A stretch of 64,000 nucleotides of DNA from Actinomyces naeslundii. GTDB taxonomy: Bacteria; Actinomycetota; Actinomycetes; Actinomycetales; Actinomycetaceae. The notes beneath the pieces are model-generated. The model was not told the DNA's origin, ran no database searches, and was given only the letters and a program-made list of their open reading frames with translations. Numbering within the stretch: the stretch's first letter is position 1; every line of letters begins with the position of its first letter. This document shows positions 44,638-54,372 of the stretch, piece by piece. The position numbers were made by a program, and so were the translations under genes. The stretch spans positions 1 to 64,000 of the forward strand of contig NZ_MSRR01000013.1 in assembly GCF_001956585.1 (NCBI RefSeq), read 5' to 3'.

Positions 44638-45051
44638 TTCCTGTCGTGCGTCCTCGCGGTTCGGCCAGCCAGGCCACCCACACGTCCGTCAGGCCCGCCA
44701 CGTACGCCCCAGGCGAAGCGCTGCCACCCGCTCGCCCCATATCCTCCCCCGCCCCCTCCCAGGGGCCTTCGAGGCCGCTACGCCGGGCACCCCAGCCTCT
44801 CAGGAGGGGTTTCGGGCTGATCTTGGGCAAAACCCGCAGGAGCACTGAACAAATTCCCAAAATCAACCGAGCAACCCCTGAGAGCCATGTGGGCCTGACG
44901 TCCTGCATGTGGGGTGTGCGTCACCACGACTCTCATCCGGTGTCCGAATGGTGTTCGCGCGCATTGACGTTGTACGGTTGGCCCACGACATATTTGACCA
45001 GGAAGAGCGCGCCCACGTGCGCGCCGTGACACGTTGGAGGGGGTCGAGCCT
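44638..45051. other. 414-bp gap before the DUF3073 gene
   Basis: No supported gene. A TTGACG box lies at about 44965 with AT-rich CATATT further down, a possible promoter with a long spacer for the DUF3073 gene. GGAGG at 45036 is its ribosome site. Open frames in this stretch are Pro/Arg-rich and not convincing. Confidence 0.4.
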
Positions 45052-45255
45052 ATGGGGCGCGGCCGTCAGAAGGCCAAGGCAACCAAGGTTGCCCGTAAGC
45101 TCAAGTACTTCAGCCCGGAGACCGATTACAAGGCTCTGGAGCGGGAGCTCGTCTCAGCGTCCTCGGGATCCGAGCCTGATGACGAGATCGACTACGAGGA
45201 ACTGGCCGCCAAGTATGCCGTCGACGACGACGACTGGGACGAGGGCGGCAAGTAG
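45052..45255 (+). CDS. DUF3073 family small protein
   Basis: A 67-residue protein, basic at the N-terminus (MGRGRQKAKATKVARKLKYF) and acidic after (DDEIDYEELAAKYAVDDDDWDE). This is the conserved actinobacterial DUF3073 pattern (FSPxTDYxALExEL). The function is unknown; charge layout suggests RNA or ribosome contact. The ATG at 45052 follows GGAGGGGG; a TTG at 45034 is a weaker start. Confidence 0.88.
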   Translation: MGRGRQKAKATKVARKLKYFSPETDYKALERELVSASSGSEPDDEIDYEELAAKYAVDDDDWDEGGK

Positions 45256-45273
45256 CCCCACCCCCAGTCTAGG

Positions 45274-45302
45274 AGGGCCGGAGGGACGCACCTACCGGCC
45301 CT
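45274..45302. terminator. hairpin after DUF3073
   Basis: AGGGCCGG and its complement enclose a 13-nt loop, 19 bp after the stop. The loop contains GGACGCACC, the same word that opens the palindromic elements at 18617 and 44570. The rest of 45303-45493 shows no gene. Confidence 0.55.
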
Positions 45303-45493
45303 TCAGCGCGCCTACCAGCGCGTGAGTCGAGGCTGTCGGCAGCCATCCGTGTCACTCTCGGCGACTCTTCACTCCTGCCCCGATTCGCCTGCGTCGCATC
45401 GACCCAGGTCAGGGCGGTGCTGCCCTGGCGCCCCGCTCCGGAACCGACCCAGTCGGGATTGAATAGTCGCCAAGCGTGACACTTCGTGGCGTC

Positions 45494-45532
45494 AGGCCCC
45501 CGTCGGACGCATTCCGCATCCGGCGGGGGCCT
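45494..45532. terminator. terminator of purM
   Basis: AGGCCCCCGTCGGA pairs with TCCGGCGGGGGCCT (one G-T wobble) over an 11-nt loop, 30 bp from the minus-strand purM stop. Confidence 0.75.
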
Positions 45533-45561
45533 CGCTGCTCGCGCTTACGGCACCCCGCCTC

Positions 45562-46707
45562 TCAGGAGGTCCGGTAGGCGCCGTGGATGTCGACAGCGCC
45601 CCCGTCGACGCCCTTGGTGCCGGAGACGACGCGGTCCTGCGCCTCGTACGTCCTGGCCTCATGCACCTCGCCGAGCACCCAGGCGGGGATATCGGATCCC
45701 TCGGCCACCCGCAGAATAGCGTCGACCGCGCTGGGGTCGACGACGGCAACCATCCCCACGCCGAGGTTGAGCGTGCCCTCGAGGTCCTCCCACGGCACCG
45801 AGCCGAGCTCGCGCACGGTGGAGAAGACCGGCGGCACCGTCCAGGAGGCCCGGTCGACGTCGGCGATGAGCCCGGCTGGCAGGACCCGGGCGACGTTGGC
45901 GGCCAGTCCCCCGCCGGTGATGTGGGACAGGGCGTGGACCGGCCCCGGGGCGGCCGGCGAGGACAGGGTCTCCAGCATGGCCAGGCACACGCGGGTGTAG
46001 AGGCGCGTGGGCTCGAGCAGCTCCTGGCCCAGGGTGCGCCCGAACTCGGGAACCTCGCGCTCCAGGTCCCAGCCGGCGTGCTCGATGACCCGGCGCACCA
46101 GGGAGTAGCCGTTGGAGTGCAGGCCGGAGGAGCCCAGGGCGACCAGGACGTCTCCGGCGTGCACCTTCTCCGCACCGAGCATCCGGTCGGCCTCGACGAC
46201 CCCGGTGGCGGCACCCGCGACGTCGTACTCGTCGGGGGCCATGAGGCCGGGGTGCTCGGCGGTCTCCCCACCCAGCAGCGGGGTTCCGACGGCGGCGCAG
46301 GCCTGGGCAACGCCGCGCACGATGTCCGCGATCCGCTCAGGGACCACGTGCCCGCAGGCGATGTAGTCGGTCATGAGCAGGGGCCGGGCCCCGACCACGA
46401 CGATGTCGTCGACGACCATGCCCACCAGGTCCTGGCCGATGGTGTCGTGGATGTCGAGGGCCTGGGCGATGGCAACTTTGGTCCCCACACCATCGGTGGA
46501 GGTGGCCAGCAGCGGGCGGCGGTAGTCGCGCAGGGCAGAGACGTCCACGAGCCCGGCGAAGCCCCCGACGCCGCCGACGACGGCCGGGGTCATGGTGGCG
46601 GCCACCGCGTCCTTCATGAGCGCGACGGCCCGGTCCCCGGCGGCGGTGTCGACGCCGGCGGCGGCGTAGGTGATTCCCGGGGCGGACTGCTCGGGCTGCT
46701 GGGTCAT
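45562..46707 (-). CDS. purM: phosphoribosylformylglycinamidine cyclo-ligase
   Basis: A 381-residue PurM (AIR synthetase), step five of purine synthesis. The family blocks are GGFAGLVDV, LATSTDGVGTKVAIAQ, GQDLVGMVVDDIVVVGARPLLMTDY, GGETAEHPG and HITGGGLAANVARVLP. AAGGAG lies 7 nt before the ATG at 46707. It is 131 bp downstream of purF on the same strand, a common purF-purM pair. Confidence 0.96.
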   Translation of the reverse strand: MTQQPEQSAPGITYAAAGVDTAAGDRAVALMKDAVAATMTPAVVGGVGGFAGLVDVSALRDYRRPLLATSTDGVGTKVAIAQALDIHDTIGQDLVGMVVDDIVVVGARPLLMTDYIACGHVVPERIADIVRGVAQACAAVGTPLLGGETAEHPGLMAPDEYDVAGAATGVVEADRMLGAEKVHAGDVLVALGSSGLHSNGYSLVRRVIEHAGWDLEREVPEFGRTLGQELLEPTRLYTRVCLAMLETLSSPAAPGPVHALSHITGGGLAANVARVLPAGLIADVDRASWTVPPVFSTVRELGSVPWEDLEGTLNLGVGMVAVVDPSAVDAILRVAEGSDIPAWVLGEVHEARTYEAQDRVVSGTKGVDGGAVDIHGAYRTS

Positions 46708-46838
46708 GTGGTGGCTCCTTGAGGACTCGGGTCGGAAGGTGCGGTGGTGGACGGTGGCGAGGTTGGAGCAGGTAACTGGCACAGGTCCCCGGCGGCTGAC
46801 CGGGGCCGGCCAGTCAGCGCACGGCCGGCCGCCCCGGG

Positions 46839-48581
46839 CTACGACGTCGTCGAGCCCAGGGGGCTGCCGGAGGCCAGGTCCGGGCGGGTGATGCTGCCCG
46901 GCGGTATGGTGCGCTCGGCGTCTTCGGCCTTCGCGCGGCGCCGCCCGCGGTAGGCGGTCGGGACGCGGCGCACCGGGATGGTGGCGGACTTCAGGCTGCG
47001 CACCGGCGGCGGGATCGGGTAGTCACCGGTGAAGCAGGCCAGGCACAGGTCGTCGGCCTTCTGACCGCTGGCGGCCACCATGCCCTCGACGGACAGGAAG
47101 CCCAGGGAGTCGGCGCCGATGGACTCGCCGATCTCCTCCACGCTCATGCCGGTGGCGATGAGCTCGGCACGGGTGGCGAAGTCGATGCCGTAGAAGCAGG
47201 GCCACATGACCGGCGGGGAGGAGATGCGCACGTGGACCTCGGCGGCGCCGGCCTCGCGCAGCATCCGCACCAGGGCCCGCTGGGTGTTGCCGCGCACGAT
47301 GGAGTCGTCGACGACGACGAGGCGCTTGCCCTCGATGACCTCGCGCAGGGGGTTGAGCTTGAGGCGGATGCCGAGCTGGCGCAGGGTCTGGGTGGGCTGG
47401 ATGAAGGTGCGCCCCACGTAGGCGTTCTTCACCAGACCCTGACCGTAGGGGATGCCGGAGGCCTGCGCGTAGCCGATGGCGGCCGGGGTGCCCGACTCGG
47501 GCGTGGCGATGACGAGGTCGGCCTCCACCGGGTACTCACGGGCCAGGGCGGCACCCATCTCGTTGCGCGAGGCGATGACGCTGCGTCCGGCGATGCGGGT
47601 GTCGGGGCGGGCCAGGTAGACGTACTCGAAGACGCAGCCGGCCCGGCGTGCGGTGGCGAAGCGCGAGGAGCGCACGCCGTCCTCGTCGATCTCGATGAGC
47701 TCGCCGGGCTCGACCTCGCGCACGAAGGTGGCGCCGACGATGTCCAGGGCGGCTGTCTCGGAGGCCACGGCCCACCCGTTCTCCAGACGCCCGAGCACCA
47801 GGGGCCGCACCCCGTGCGGGTCTCGGGCGGCGTAGAGCGTGCCCTCGTCCATGAAGACCAGGGAGAAGGCGCCGCGCAGCATGGGCAGGACCCGGCGAGC
47901 GGCCTGGTGGACGCTCAAGGGGGCCTGCGTGGAGTAGGCGGCGTCGAGCTCGGCGTCGTCGGTGATGCCGGAGGTGAGGATGTCGGCGGCCGAGTCCCAA
48001 CCCTCCAGGGCGCCGTGCTCAGAGACGAGGTTGAGCAGGGCGGCCAGGACCGCGGTGTCCGTGGAGGAGCCGCGGCCCAGCTCACCGCTGAGGTCCTCCC
48101 CGGAGGTGGTGCGCACGGCGTCCATGAGCTCACGGGTGTTGGTGAGGTTGCCGTTGTGGACCAGGGCGAGGGTGGAGCCGGCCGCCGGGCCGAGCATCGG
48201 CTGGGCGTTCTCCCAGGTGGTGGCACCCTGAGTGGCGTAGCGGACGTGGCCCACGGCCATGTGACCGGTGAGATTGGACAGGGCCTGGTCGTCGAAGACC
48301 TGGGAAACCAGACCGAGATCCTTGTAGACGAGGATCTGGGAGCCGTTGGAGGTGGCGATGCCGGCCGACTCCTGGCCGCGGTGCTGGAGGGCGTACAGGC
48401 CGAAGTAGCTCAGGCGGGAGACGTCCTCGCCGGGGGCCCACACACCGAAGACACCGCACTCCTCTCGCGGCGAGGGCTCGAGCTCGTCGGAGTGGTCATC
48501 GGGCAGAGCAGTCAGGCCGGGGACGGTCTCAGGATGGTCGAAGGCGGTCTGCGAGGGGTTCTCACCGGTGCGCACGCGCAC
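46839..48581 (-). CDS. purF: amidophosphoribosyltransferase
   Basis: A 580-residue PurF, the committing step of purine synthesis (PRPP + glutamine). A 41-residue propeptide precedes the Ntn nucleophile Cys42 in EECGVFGVW. GHVRYATQG, and the PRPP-binding loop VVVDDSIVRGNTQ are present, as are cysteines in the late DLCLACF that usually ligate the iron-sulfur cluster. A start at GTG 48581 is used; GTG 48575 is also possible. It forms an operon with purM. Confidence 0.96.
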   Translation of the reverse strand: MRVRTGENPSQTAFDHPETVPGLTALPDDHSDELEPSPREECGVFGVWAPGEDVSRLSYFGLYALQHRGQESAGIATSNGSQILVYKDLGLVSQVFDDQALSNLTGHMAVGHVRYATQGATTWENAQPMLGPAAGSTLALVHNGNLTNTRELMDAVRTTSGEDLSGELGRGSSTDTAVLAALLNLVSEHGALEGWDSAADILTSGITDDAELDAAYSTQAPLSVHQAARRVLPMLRGAFSLVFMDEGTLYAARDPHGVRPLVLGRLENGWAVASETAALDIVGATFVREVEPGELIEIDEDGVRSSRFATARRAGCVFEYVYLARPDTRIAGRSVIASRNEMGAALAREYPVEADLVIATPESGTPAAIGYAQASGIPYGQGLVKNAYVGRTFIQPTQTLRQLGIRLKLNPLREVIEGKRLVVVDDSIVRGNTQRALVRMLREAGAAEVHVRISSPPVMWPCFYGIDFATRAELIATGMSVEEIGESIGADSLGFLSVEGMVAASGQKADDLCLACFTGDYPIPPPVRSLKSATIPVRRVPTAYRGRRRAKAEDAERTIPPGSITRPDLASGSPLGSTTS

Positions 48582-48763
48582 AGTCTGTCACGACCGGAGG
48601 GGTCCTGCCCATCGGCGGGCACTGACAGGTGCCTGTGGCACGCGGCTTCAACTGCGTGATTCCGGGGTCTTGGAGAATGTCGACGCGTACGGCAATTGAA
48701 TTCTGAAGGTTCCCGGAGGGCCCTGCCCGCGTGTCTCCTCGCCCGTTCCCGGCCCCGCCGCGG

Positions 48764-50386
48764 TCAGCTCGCCGCAAGGAGCTGGAAGCGGATACCGGCG
48801 GCGGGGTCGGCCGACAGGAGGCGGACCCGCACGCGCTCACCGACCGGGAGGCGGTCACCGGACTGCCCGCTTCCCCGGCGGACCTCGGTGACGACGGCGG
48901 GCTCGGTCAGGACGAGCTCGCCGCGTCCCTCGCGCTCGGAGGTGATGACGCCGTCGAAGACCTCGCCCTCATGGCCACGCAGGACCAGGGCCTCCAGAGC
49001 GGTCAGGGCGCCGCGACCGATGGCCCGGGCGCGCTTGCCGGTCTGCTCCATGACGTCGGGCAGGTCGGGCAGGGCCTGGAGCACCCACTCGGGCACGGGC
49101 GCCTGGGCGCAGGCGGCGATGCAGACCTCCTCGCCGTAGCGGTCCACGAGACGTCGCAGCGGCGCGGTGACGTGGGCGTAGCGGGCGGCGATCGCGGAGT
49201 GGACGGCCTCCTCGGCGTCGGCGGCCTCGTCGTCAGCCGGGACGCCGACGCCGCCCGCACCGAAAGCGAGGTAGCCCGAGCCGCGGAAGAGGGACATGGC
49301 CTGGTCCATGAAGGCGGCATGAGCGGGCACGGCATGGTCCAGGCCGCGCACGAGCTCGGAGTATGGCTGGGCTGCCGGCCAGTCGATGCCCAGGGCCGCG
49401 GCGACGCGCCGCAGGCGGGCGTAGTCCTCAGGGCGCGCCGGCGGCAGGGTCCGCAGGATGCCGACGCCGCACTCGACCATGATCCGGGCAGCGCACATAC
49501 CGGTGAGCAGGGAGATCTGGGCGTTGTACTGCTCGGCGGGCACGGGCACGCGGTAGGCGAGCCGGTAACCGGACGGGCCAGGAGCCTCGGCGGACTCCGA
49601 GTCCTCCGCCGACCCTGCCGCCTCGGTCACCTCGACGACCTGCTCAGGCGTCGTCATGCTGATGCCACCGCGGGCGACCTCGCGTTCCAGACGCAGGCGG
49701 CCGATCTCGGCCAGGAGCCCGGGCAGGTCGGTGGGAGCCGACGACGGCAGGGTGCCCTCGCCGTCGATGGCGGCCTGGACCTGACCGTAGGTGAGGCGGG
49801 CCCGCGAGCGCACAAGAGCGCGCTCGACGCGGGCGGAGACGACCTCGCCGCGGGCGTCGAGGTCGATGGTCCACAGGCAAGCCGGGCGATCCACGTCCTC
49901 CAGGAGGGAGGCGGCGCCGTGGGAGAGGACCTCGGGGTGCAGGGGCGTGGCGGCGTCTGGGGCGTAGATGGTCTCGCCGCGGCGGCTCAGCTCGGCGTCC
50001 AGGGCACCACCGGGGGGCACGAAGGTGGCCAGCGAGGCGATGGCGTAGTGGATGCGGTAGGTGGCCGCCGATCCGGGCGCGTCCCCGACCGACGTGCCCG
50101 CAGCCTCGCTCCAGGCAGGAAGTCGTTCCAGGAGCACTGCCTGGTCGAGGTCCATGGAGCCGGGCGGGTCGATGGTGACCAGTTCCAGGTCACGGGCGTC
50201 GCGGGCGCCGTCGGCCAGGAGCCGGGCGGGTCCGTCCTGGGCCCAGGAGGTGGCGGCGGCCTCGGCCTCGGCAAGGGCCTCAGGCGGGAAGGCGGTGGGC
50301 ACCTCGTAGCGAGCGCGCAGCTCGTCCAGGGCGCGGACGACCTCGGCGGGCGGGGCGGTGTAGGTGCTCAGGCGCTTGCGACTCAT
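48764..50386 (-). CDS. RNB-domain ribonuclease (RNase II/R family)
   Basis: A 540-residue protein with an RNB catalytic domain. The first catalytic block is TIDPPGSMDLDQAV (family DPxxAxDxDDA) and later ARGEVVSARV, LTYGQVQAAID and YAHVTAPLRRLVDRY are typical. The usual N-terminal cold-shock domains and a full S1 domain are not obvious, so it is the short actinobacterial form. The Asp spacing (DLDQA instead of DxDDA) changes one metal ligand, so activity should be checked. It has no clear operon partner. Confidence 0.88.
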   Translation of the reverse strand: MSRKRLSTYTAPPAEVVRALDELRARYEVPTAFPPEALAEAEAAATSWAQDGPARLLADGARDARDLELVTIDPPGSMDLDQAVLLERLPAWSEAAGTSVGDAPGSAATYRIHYAIASLATFVPPGGALDAELSRRGETIYAPDAATPLHPEVLSHGAASLLEDVDRPACLWTIDLDARGEVVSARVERALVRSRARLTYGQVQAAIDGEGTLPSSAPTDLPGLLAEIGRLRLEREVARGGISMTTPEQVVEVTEAAGSAEDSESAEAPGPSGYRLAYRVPVPAEQYNAQISLLTGMCAARIMVECGVGILRTLPPARPEDYARLRRVAAALGIDWPAAQPYSELVRGLDHAVPAHAAFMDQAMSLFRGSGYLAFGAGGVGVPADDEAADAEEAVHSAIAARYAHVTAPLRRLVDRYGEEVCIAACAQAPVPEWVLQALPDLPDVMEQTGKRARAIGRGALTALEALVLRGHEGEVFDGVITSEREGRGELVLTEPAVVTEVRRGSGQSGDRLPVGERVRVRLLSADPAAGIRFQLLAAS

Positions 50387-50476
50387 GGGACGAACCTACC
50401 GGCGCGGACCCCACTCACCGACGTGATCCTCACATTCGACGCGTAGCCGCGTTGCCTGTGACGAAGATGCTGGTAC

Positions 50477-50917
50477 TCATGCGGGGATCCGGACCAGGGG
50501 CAGGTAGGCGGACAGGTCGCAGCGTTCACCGGAGGCCTGCAGGGCACCGCTGTCCAGAGCATCCTGCCAGGTCAGGCGGCCGGTGGCCAGTGCCAGCCAG
50601 GTGGGGGCGTCGGTCTCGACGACGCTGGGCGGGGTCCCCCGGCGGTGGACAGTTCCGGCGACGGCCTGGGTGACGCCGAAGGGCGGGACCCGCACCTCGA
50701 CCGAGCGTCCCGGGGTGCAGGCGGCGAGCTCCTCAAGGGTGTAGCGCACGGCGGTCGCGGTCACCCGACGGCGAGCGGCCCGGTCGGCCGGGCTGACGGC
50801 TCCGGCACCGTCCCCGACACCGTTCGCCGAAGCATCCTGGGACTCGTCCTGCTCCTGGACCCACTGGCGCAGGGCCTGGGCACCCGCGGCGGGCTCGATG
50901 CGTCGTCTAGCAGCCAT
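50477..50917 (-). CDS. sterol-carrier-family protein
   Basis: A 146-residue protein of the actinobacterial 'sterol carrier' family (SCP2-like fold): VRYTLEELAACTPGRSVEVRVPPFGVTQAV, then VETDAPTWLALATGRLTWQDALDSGALQASGERCDLSAYLPL. The SCP2-like module typically binds lipids or acts as a C-terminal part of larger enzymes; here it stands alone. ATG 50917 is chosen, as the upstream part of the longer frame is Pro/Arg-rich. The function is unknown. Confidence 0.7.
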   Translation of the reverse strand: MAARRRIEPAAGAQALRQWVQEQDESQDASANGVGDGAGAVSPADRAARRRVTATAVRYTLEELAACTPGRSVEVRVPPFGVTQAVAGTVHRRGTPPSVVETDAPTWLALATGRLTWQDALDSGALQASGERCDLSAYLPLVRIPA

Positions 50918-50972
50918 GATGCGGAGCCTATGCCGCGACCAGCGCCGAGTCCGAGCGCGTGAGCTCATAACG

Positions 50973-51009
50973 ACGAGGACGGCCCGCCCAGATGGCGGAC
51001 CGTCCTCGT
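50973..51009. terminator. terminator of the fructose operon
   Basis: ACGAGGACGG (50973-50982) pairs with CCGTCCTCGT (51000-51009), and the stem continues inward to 16 bp with one mismatch over the loop CAGAT. It is 21 bp from the minus-strand fruA stop. Confidence 0.7.
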
Positions 51010-51029
51010 GACAGGAACCGGGAGCCGGA

Positions 51030-53156
51030 TCAGGCGGCGGGCCGCGCCGCGGCACCGTCCTTGCTGCCCTGGTGACGACCGAGTCCCTTGAGGAGGATGA
51101 CCAGCGCGGTGCTCACCACCGCCCCGGCCAGGATCGCCAGGAGGAAGCCGCCGAAGTTGGTGATGGCGAAGGCGACGAACACACCTCCGTGGGGCGCGCG
51201 CGAGCCGACGTGCATGGCCATGGTCATCGCGCCCGTGACCGCACCGCCGGCCATGGTGGCCGGGATGACGCGCAACGGGTCGGCGGCGGCGAAGGGGATG
51301 GCGCCCTCGGAGATGAAGGACAGCCCCAGCAGCCAAGCGCTGCGCCCGTTCTCCACCTCAGCCTTGGTGAACAGCCGCGAGCGCAGGAAGGTCGCGGCGG
51401 ACATCGCCAGCGGCGGCACCATGCCGGCGGCCATGACGGTGGCCATGATCTCGTAGGGGGCGGTGTTGGCAGCGCTGGCGGCGGACAGGCCCGCCGTACC
51501 GAACAGGTAGGCGGCCTTGTTGACCGGCCCGCCCAGGTCGAAGCACATCATGAGTCCGAGGATGATCCCCAGGAACACGGCGGAGCCTCCCTGAGACATG
51601 GAGGTCAGCCCGTCCTGCAGGGCGGTCATGAGGGAGGCCAGCGGCCGTCCCAGCAGCATGTACATGACGGCGCCCACGGCCAGCGTGGTGCCCAACGGGA
51701 TGATGACAACGGGCATGAGCCCGCGCAGCCAGGCCGGAACGTTGAGTCCGGTGAACCAGGCGGCTACGTAGCCGGCGAGGATGCCGCCGATGAGGCCGCC
51801 GATGAATCCGGAGCCAACCGACACGGCGATGGCGCCCATGGCGAATCCGGGGGCGATGCCGGGCCGACCGGCCAGGCCGAAGGCGATGTAGCCGGCCAGC
51901 GCCGGGACGAGGAAGTTCATGGCCGCCTGCCCCAGCAGGAAGAACACAGAGCCGAGATAGAGCGTCAGTCCGGAGCCGGCGGCGCCCTCCACGGATCCAG
52001 GCAGGCTCCACAGGGTGTAGTCGTGAGCGACAACCTCGGCCATGGACTTGTCGGCGCCCTCAGGCGTCAGGGCGATGTCGTACCCGCCCAGGAGGAAGCC
52101 CAGGGCGATGAGCAGACCACCAGCGGCCACAAAGGGAATCATGTAGGACACGCCGGTCATGACCGAGCGCTGAAGGCGCCGCGCCCAGTGCTCGGAGCCC
52201 TCCTCGCTCTCCTCGCTGGACTCGCCGCCGGCCGGCACGCGGGCGGCGCTCGGGTCATCGGCCGCGGCCAGGGCCTTGTCCACCAGGGACCCGGCGTCGT
52301 TGACGGCGGCCTTGACGCCGACGTCGATGACTGGCTTTCCGGCGAAGCGCTCACGACCCTTGACGGGCAGGTCGTGGGCGAAGATGACGGCGGTGGCCCG
52401 CTTGATGAGGTCAGGGTCGAGGGCGTCGATCTTGCCCGAGCCCTGTCCCTCGATGGCCACGGTGATGCCGCGGTCCTTGCCTGCCTGCTCCAGGGCCTCG
52501 GCGGCCATGAAGGTGTGGGCGATGCCGGTGGGGCAGGAGGAAACCCCCACAATGACGGTCTCGCCGGCCGCTGGGGCCGACGTCGCCGCCGCGGCCCTGG
52601 ACTTCGCGGCACCGACCCCTTCGGCCGAGTCAGCGGAACCTGCGGCCTCACTGACCGCGCCATCCTCGGCCTCTCCCCCGCCCTCGAGCAGCTCGGGCTG
52701 GACCTGCCCGGTGACGATCCGGGCGACTTCCTCGGCGTCGGCGGCCTGACGCAGCGCGTCGGTGAAGTCGGACTGCATGAGCCCGCGGGCGAGCTTGGCC
52801 AGGAGCTGGAGGTGGAAGTCGTCGGCGCCGTCGGGGGCCGCGATCATGAAGACGAGGTCGGCGGCCTGGCCGTCGGCGGCCCCGAAGTCGACAGGTTCGG
52901 CCAGACGGGCGAAGCCGAGGCTGGGAGCCAGGACGTGGGCGCTGCGGCAGTGCGGGATCGCGATGCCCCCGGGGATCCCGGTGGGGGCGGTGGACTCGCG
53001 CTTCTTGGCGTCGGCGGCCAGGCCGTCGGGGCTGGAGGCCCGGCCGGCACCGGCCACGGTGGTGGCCAGGAACTCGATGACGTCTTCCTTGCCCGGGCCT
53101 GCGGCGGCGTCGAGCGCGACCAGCTCGGGGATGATCAGTGGTTTGTTCTCGGTCAT
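51030..53156 (-). CDS. fruA: PTS fructose transporter, fused IIABC
   Basis: A 708-residue multidomain permease. IIA (1-150) has the phospho-His69 in AIPHCRSAH. A linker is followed by IIB (200-300) with the phospho-Cys208 in VGVSSCPTGIAHTFMAAEAL. IIC (about 345-690) has about nine membrane helices, for example SYMIPFVAAGGLLIALGFLLGGY, and GSRAPHGGVF near the end. It imports fructose as fructose 1-phosphate. It is the last gene of fruR-fruK-fruA, 205 bp after fruK. No HPr is in the window. Confidence 0.95.
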   Translation of the reverse strand: MTENKPLIIPELVALDAAAGPGKEDVIEFLATTVAGAGRASSPDGLAADAKKRESTAPTGIPGGIAIPHCRSAHVLAPSLGFARLAEPVDFGAADGQAADLVFMIAAPDGADDFHLQLLAKLARGLMQSDFTDALRQAADAEEVARIVTGQVQPELLEGGGEAEDGAVSEAAGSADSAEGVGAAKSRAAAATSAPAAGETVIVGVSSCPTGIAHTFMAAEALEQAGKDRGITVAIEGQGSGKIDALDPDLIKRATAVIFAHDLPVKGRERFAGKPVIDVGVKAAVNDAGSLVDKALAAADDPSAARVPAGGESSEESEEGSEHWARRLQRSVMTGVSYMIPFVAAGGLLIALGFLLGGYDIALTPEGADKSMAEVVAHDYTLWSLPGSVEGAAGSGLTLYLGSVFFLLGQAAMNFLVPALAGYIAFGLAGRPGIAPGFAMGAIAVSVGSGFIGGLIGGILAGYVAAWFTGLNVPAWLRGLMPVVIIPLGTTLAVGAVMYMLLGRPLASLMTALQDGLTSMSQGGSAVFLGIILGLMMCFDLGGPVNKAAYLFGTAGLSAASAANTAPYEIMATVMAAGMVPPLAMSAATFLRSRLFTKAEVENGRSAWLLGLSFISEGAIPFAAADPLRVIPATMAGGAVTGAMTMAMHVGSRAPHGGVFVAFAITNFGGFLLAILAGAVVSTALVILLKGLGRHQGSKDGAAARPAA

Positions 53157-53361
53157 GGTCTTCCTTGGTGTCCGAGGGGCTGCCGCCCGGTGGGCGGTGG
53201 CGGTGTGTCAGAGGTGGTCAAGGGTGGTGGGCGGCTGTCATGTGGTGGGTGGTTGGCGTGGACGGTCGGGGTGGTCGGGCAGACCGGCAGGCGGCCGGCG
53301 ATGTGTGCGGGGCCGGAGAATGCGGCAGGACTGCGTTCCTGGTGCCTCCGGGCGCCCCGGC

Positions 53362-54372
53362 TCAGGAGAGCCGGGTGACGACCGAGGGATGCTCGGGCAG
53401 GTCAGCGGGCGTGGGCAGGGTGGTCCCCGGCAGGGAGGCGGCGGCCGAGCCGTAGGCCATGGCGGTGCTCAGGCGCTCGGCCTCGTCGCCGCCGTTGACA
53501 TCGGCCAGGATGTAGCCGGCCACCGAGGAGTCCCCGGCCCCGACGGTGGAGACCACCGGGACCTCGGGAGCGGTGGCGTGCCAGGCGCCGTCGGCGGTCA
53601 CCAGGACGGCCCCTGCGGGCCCGAGCGTCACCATGACGGCGCCGATGCCCAGGCCCACCAGAAGGCGAGCCGCGTCGACGACGGGGTCGTAGTTCCCCTC
53701 AACGGCACCCTCCTCAAGGACCATGGCGCGGTCGGCCGGCAGGCCGGCGAGCTGGCCGAGCTCCTCACCATTGGGCTTGATGAGGTCGGGGGCCGAGTCG
53801 GGCAGCTCGGCGGCCAGGGCCGCAAGGGGCTCGTCGGAGGTGTCGACGGCGATGCGCAGCCCCGGCGCGGCCTCGCGCAGGAGCCCCACCAGCCGTGCGT
53901 ACCAGTTGGTTGGGATGCCCGGCGGTAGGGAGCCGGACAGGACCGCCCAGTGGTGGGGCGAGGCTCCGACCGGCAGCGGCGTGGTCGCCAGGGTCTCCAG
54001 CAGGGCGTGCTCAACGGCGGCGATCTCCTGCTCGCTCAGGCCCGCTCCCAGCTCGTTGAGCTTGGTGGTGGTGCCGTCGGGCTCAGTGACCGCGGTGTTG
54101 ATGCGGGCGGCTCCGGTCACCAGCACCGGGTGGACGGTGAGTCCGGGCAGCTCGAGGGCACCCAGGGCGGCGAGGATGGGGTCGTGCTCGGCGGCGGGCA
54201 GGACGGCGGTGGCCGCGCGTCCGGAGTTGGACAGGACGCGGGCGACGTTGACGCCCTTGCCCCCGGGCTCCATGACAACACCGGTCAGACGCTGGACGGT
54301 GCCACGCTGGAGGGGGCCGGGCAGGGAGACAGTACGGTCGAGGGACGGGTTGGGCGTGAGGGTCAGGATCAT
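53362..54372 (-). CDS. fruK: 1-phosphofructokinase
   Basis: A 336-residue PfkB kinase converting fructose 1-phosphate to fructose 1,6-bisphosphate. It starts with the hexose-kinase form LTLTPNPSLDRTVSLPGPLQRG, has GGKGVNVARVL (sugar binding) and STVGAGDSSVAGYI with the catalytic Asp. Context between fruR and fruA fixes the substrate with good confidence. ATGA overlap with the stop of fruR. Confidence 0.95.
   Translation of the reverse strand: MILTLTPNPSLDRTVSLPGPLQRGTVQRLTGVVMEPGGKGVNVARVLSNSGRAATAVLPAAEHDPILAALGALELPGLTVHPVLVTGAARINTAVTEPDGTTTKLNELGAGLSEQEIAAVEHALLETLATTPLPVGASPHHWAVLSGSLPPGIPTNWYARLVGLLREAAPGLRIAVDTSDEPLAALAAELPDSAPDLIKPNGEELGQLAGLPADRAMVLEEGAVEGNYDPVVDAARLLVGLGIGAVMVTLGPAGAVLVTADGAWHATAPEVPVVSTVGAGDSSVAGYILADVNGGDEAERLSTAMAYGSAAASLPGTTLPTPADLPEHPSVVTRLS

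Noticed and set aside
51072-53378. A 768-codon plus-strand open frame
   Set aside because: Antisense to fruA, whose IIA, IIB and IIC motifs are complete; Gly/Gln/His-rich shadow composition.
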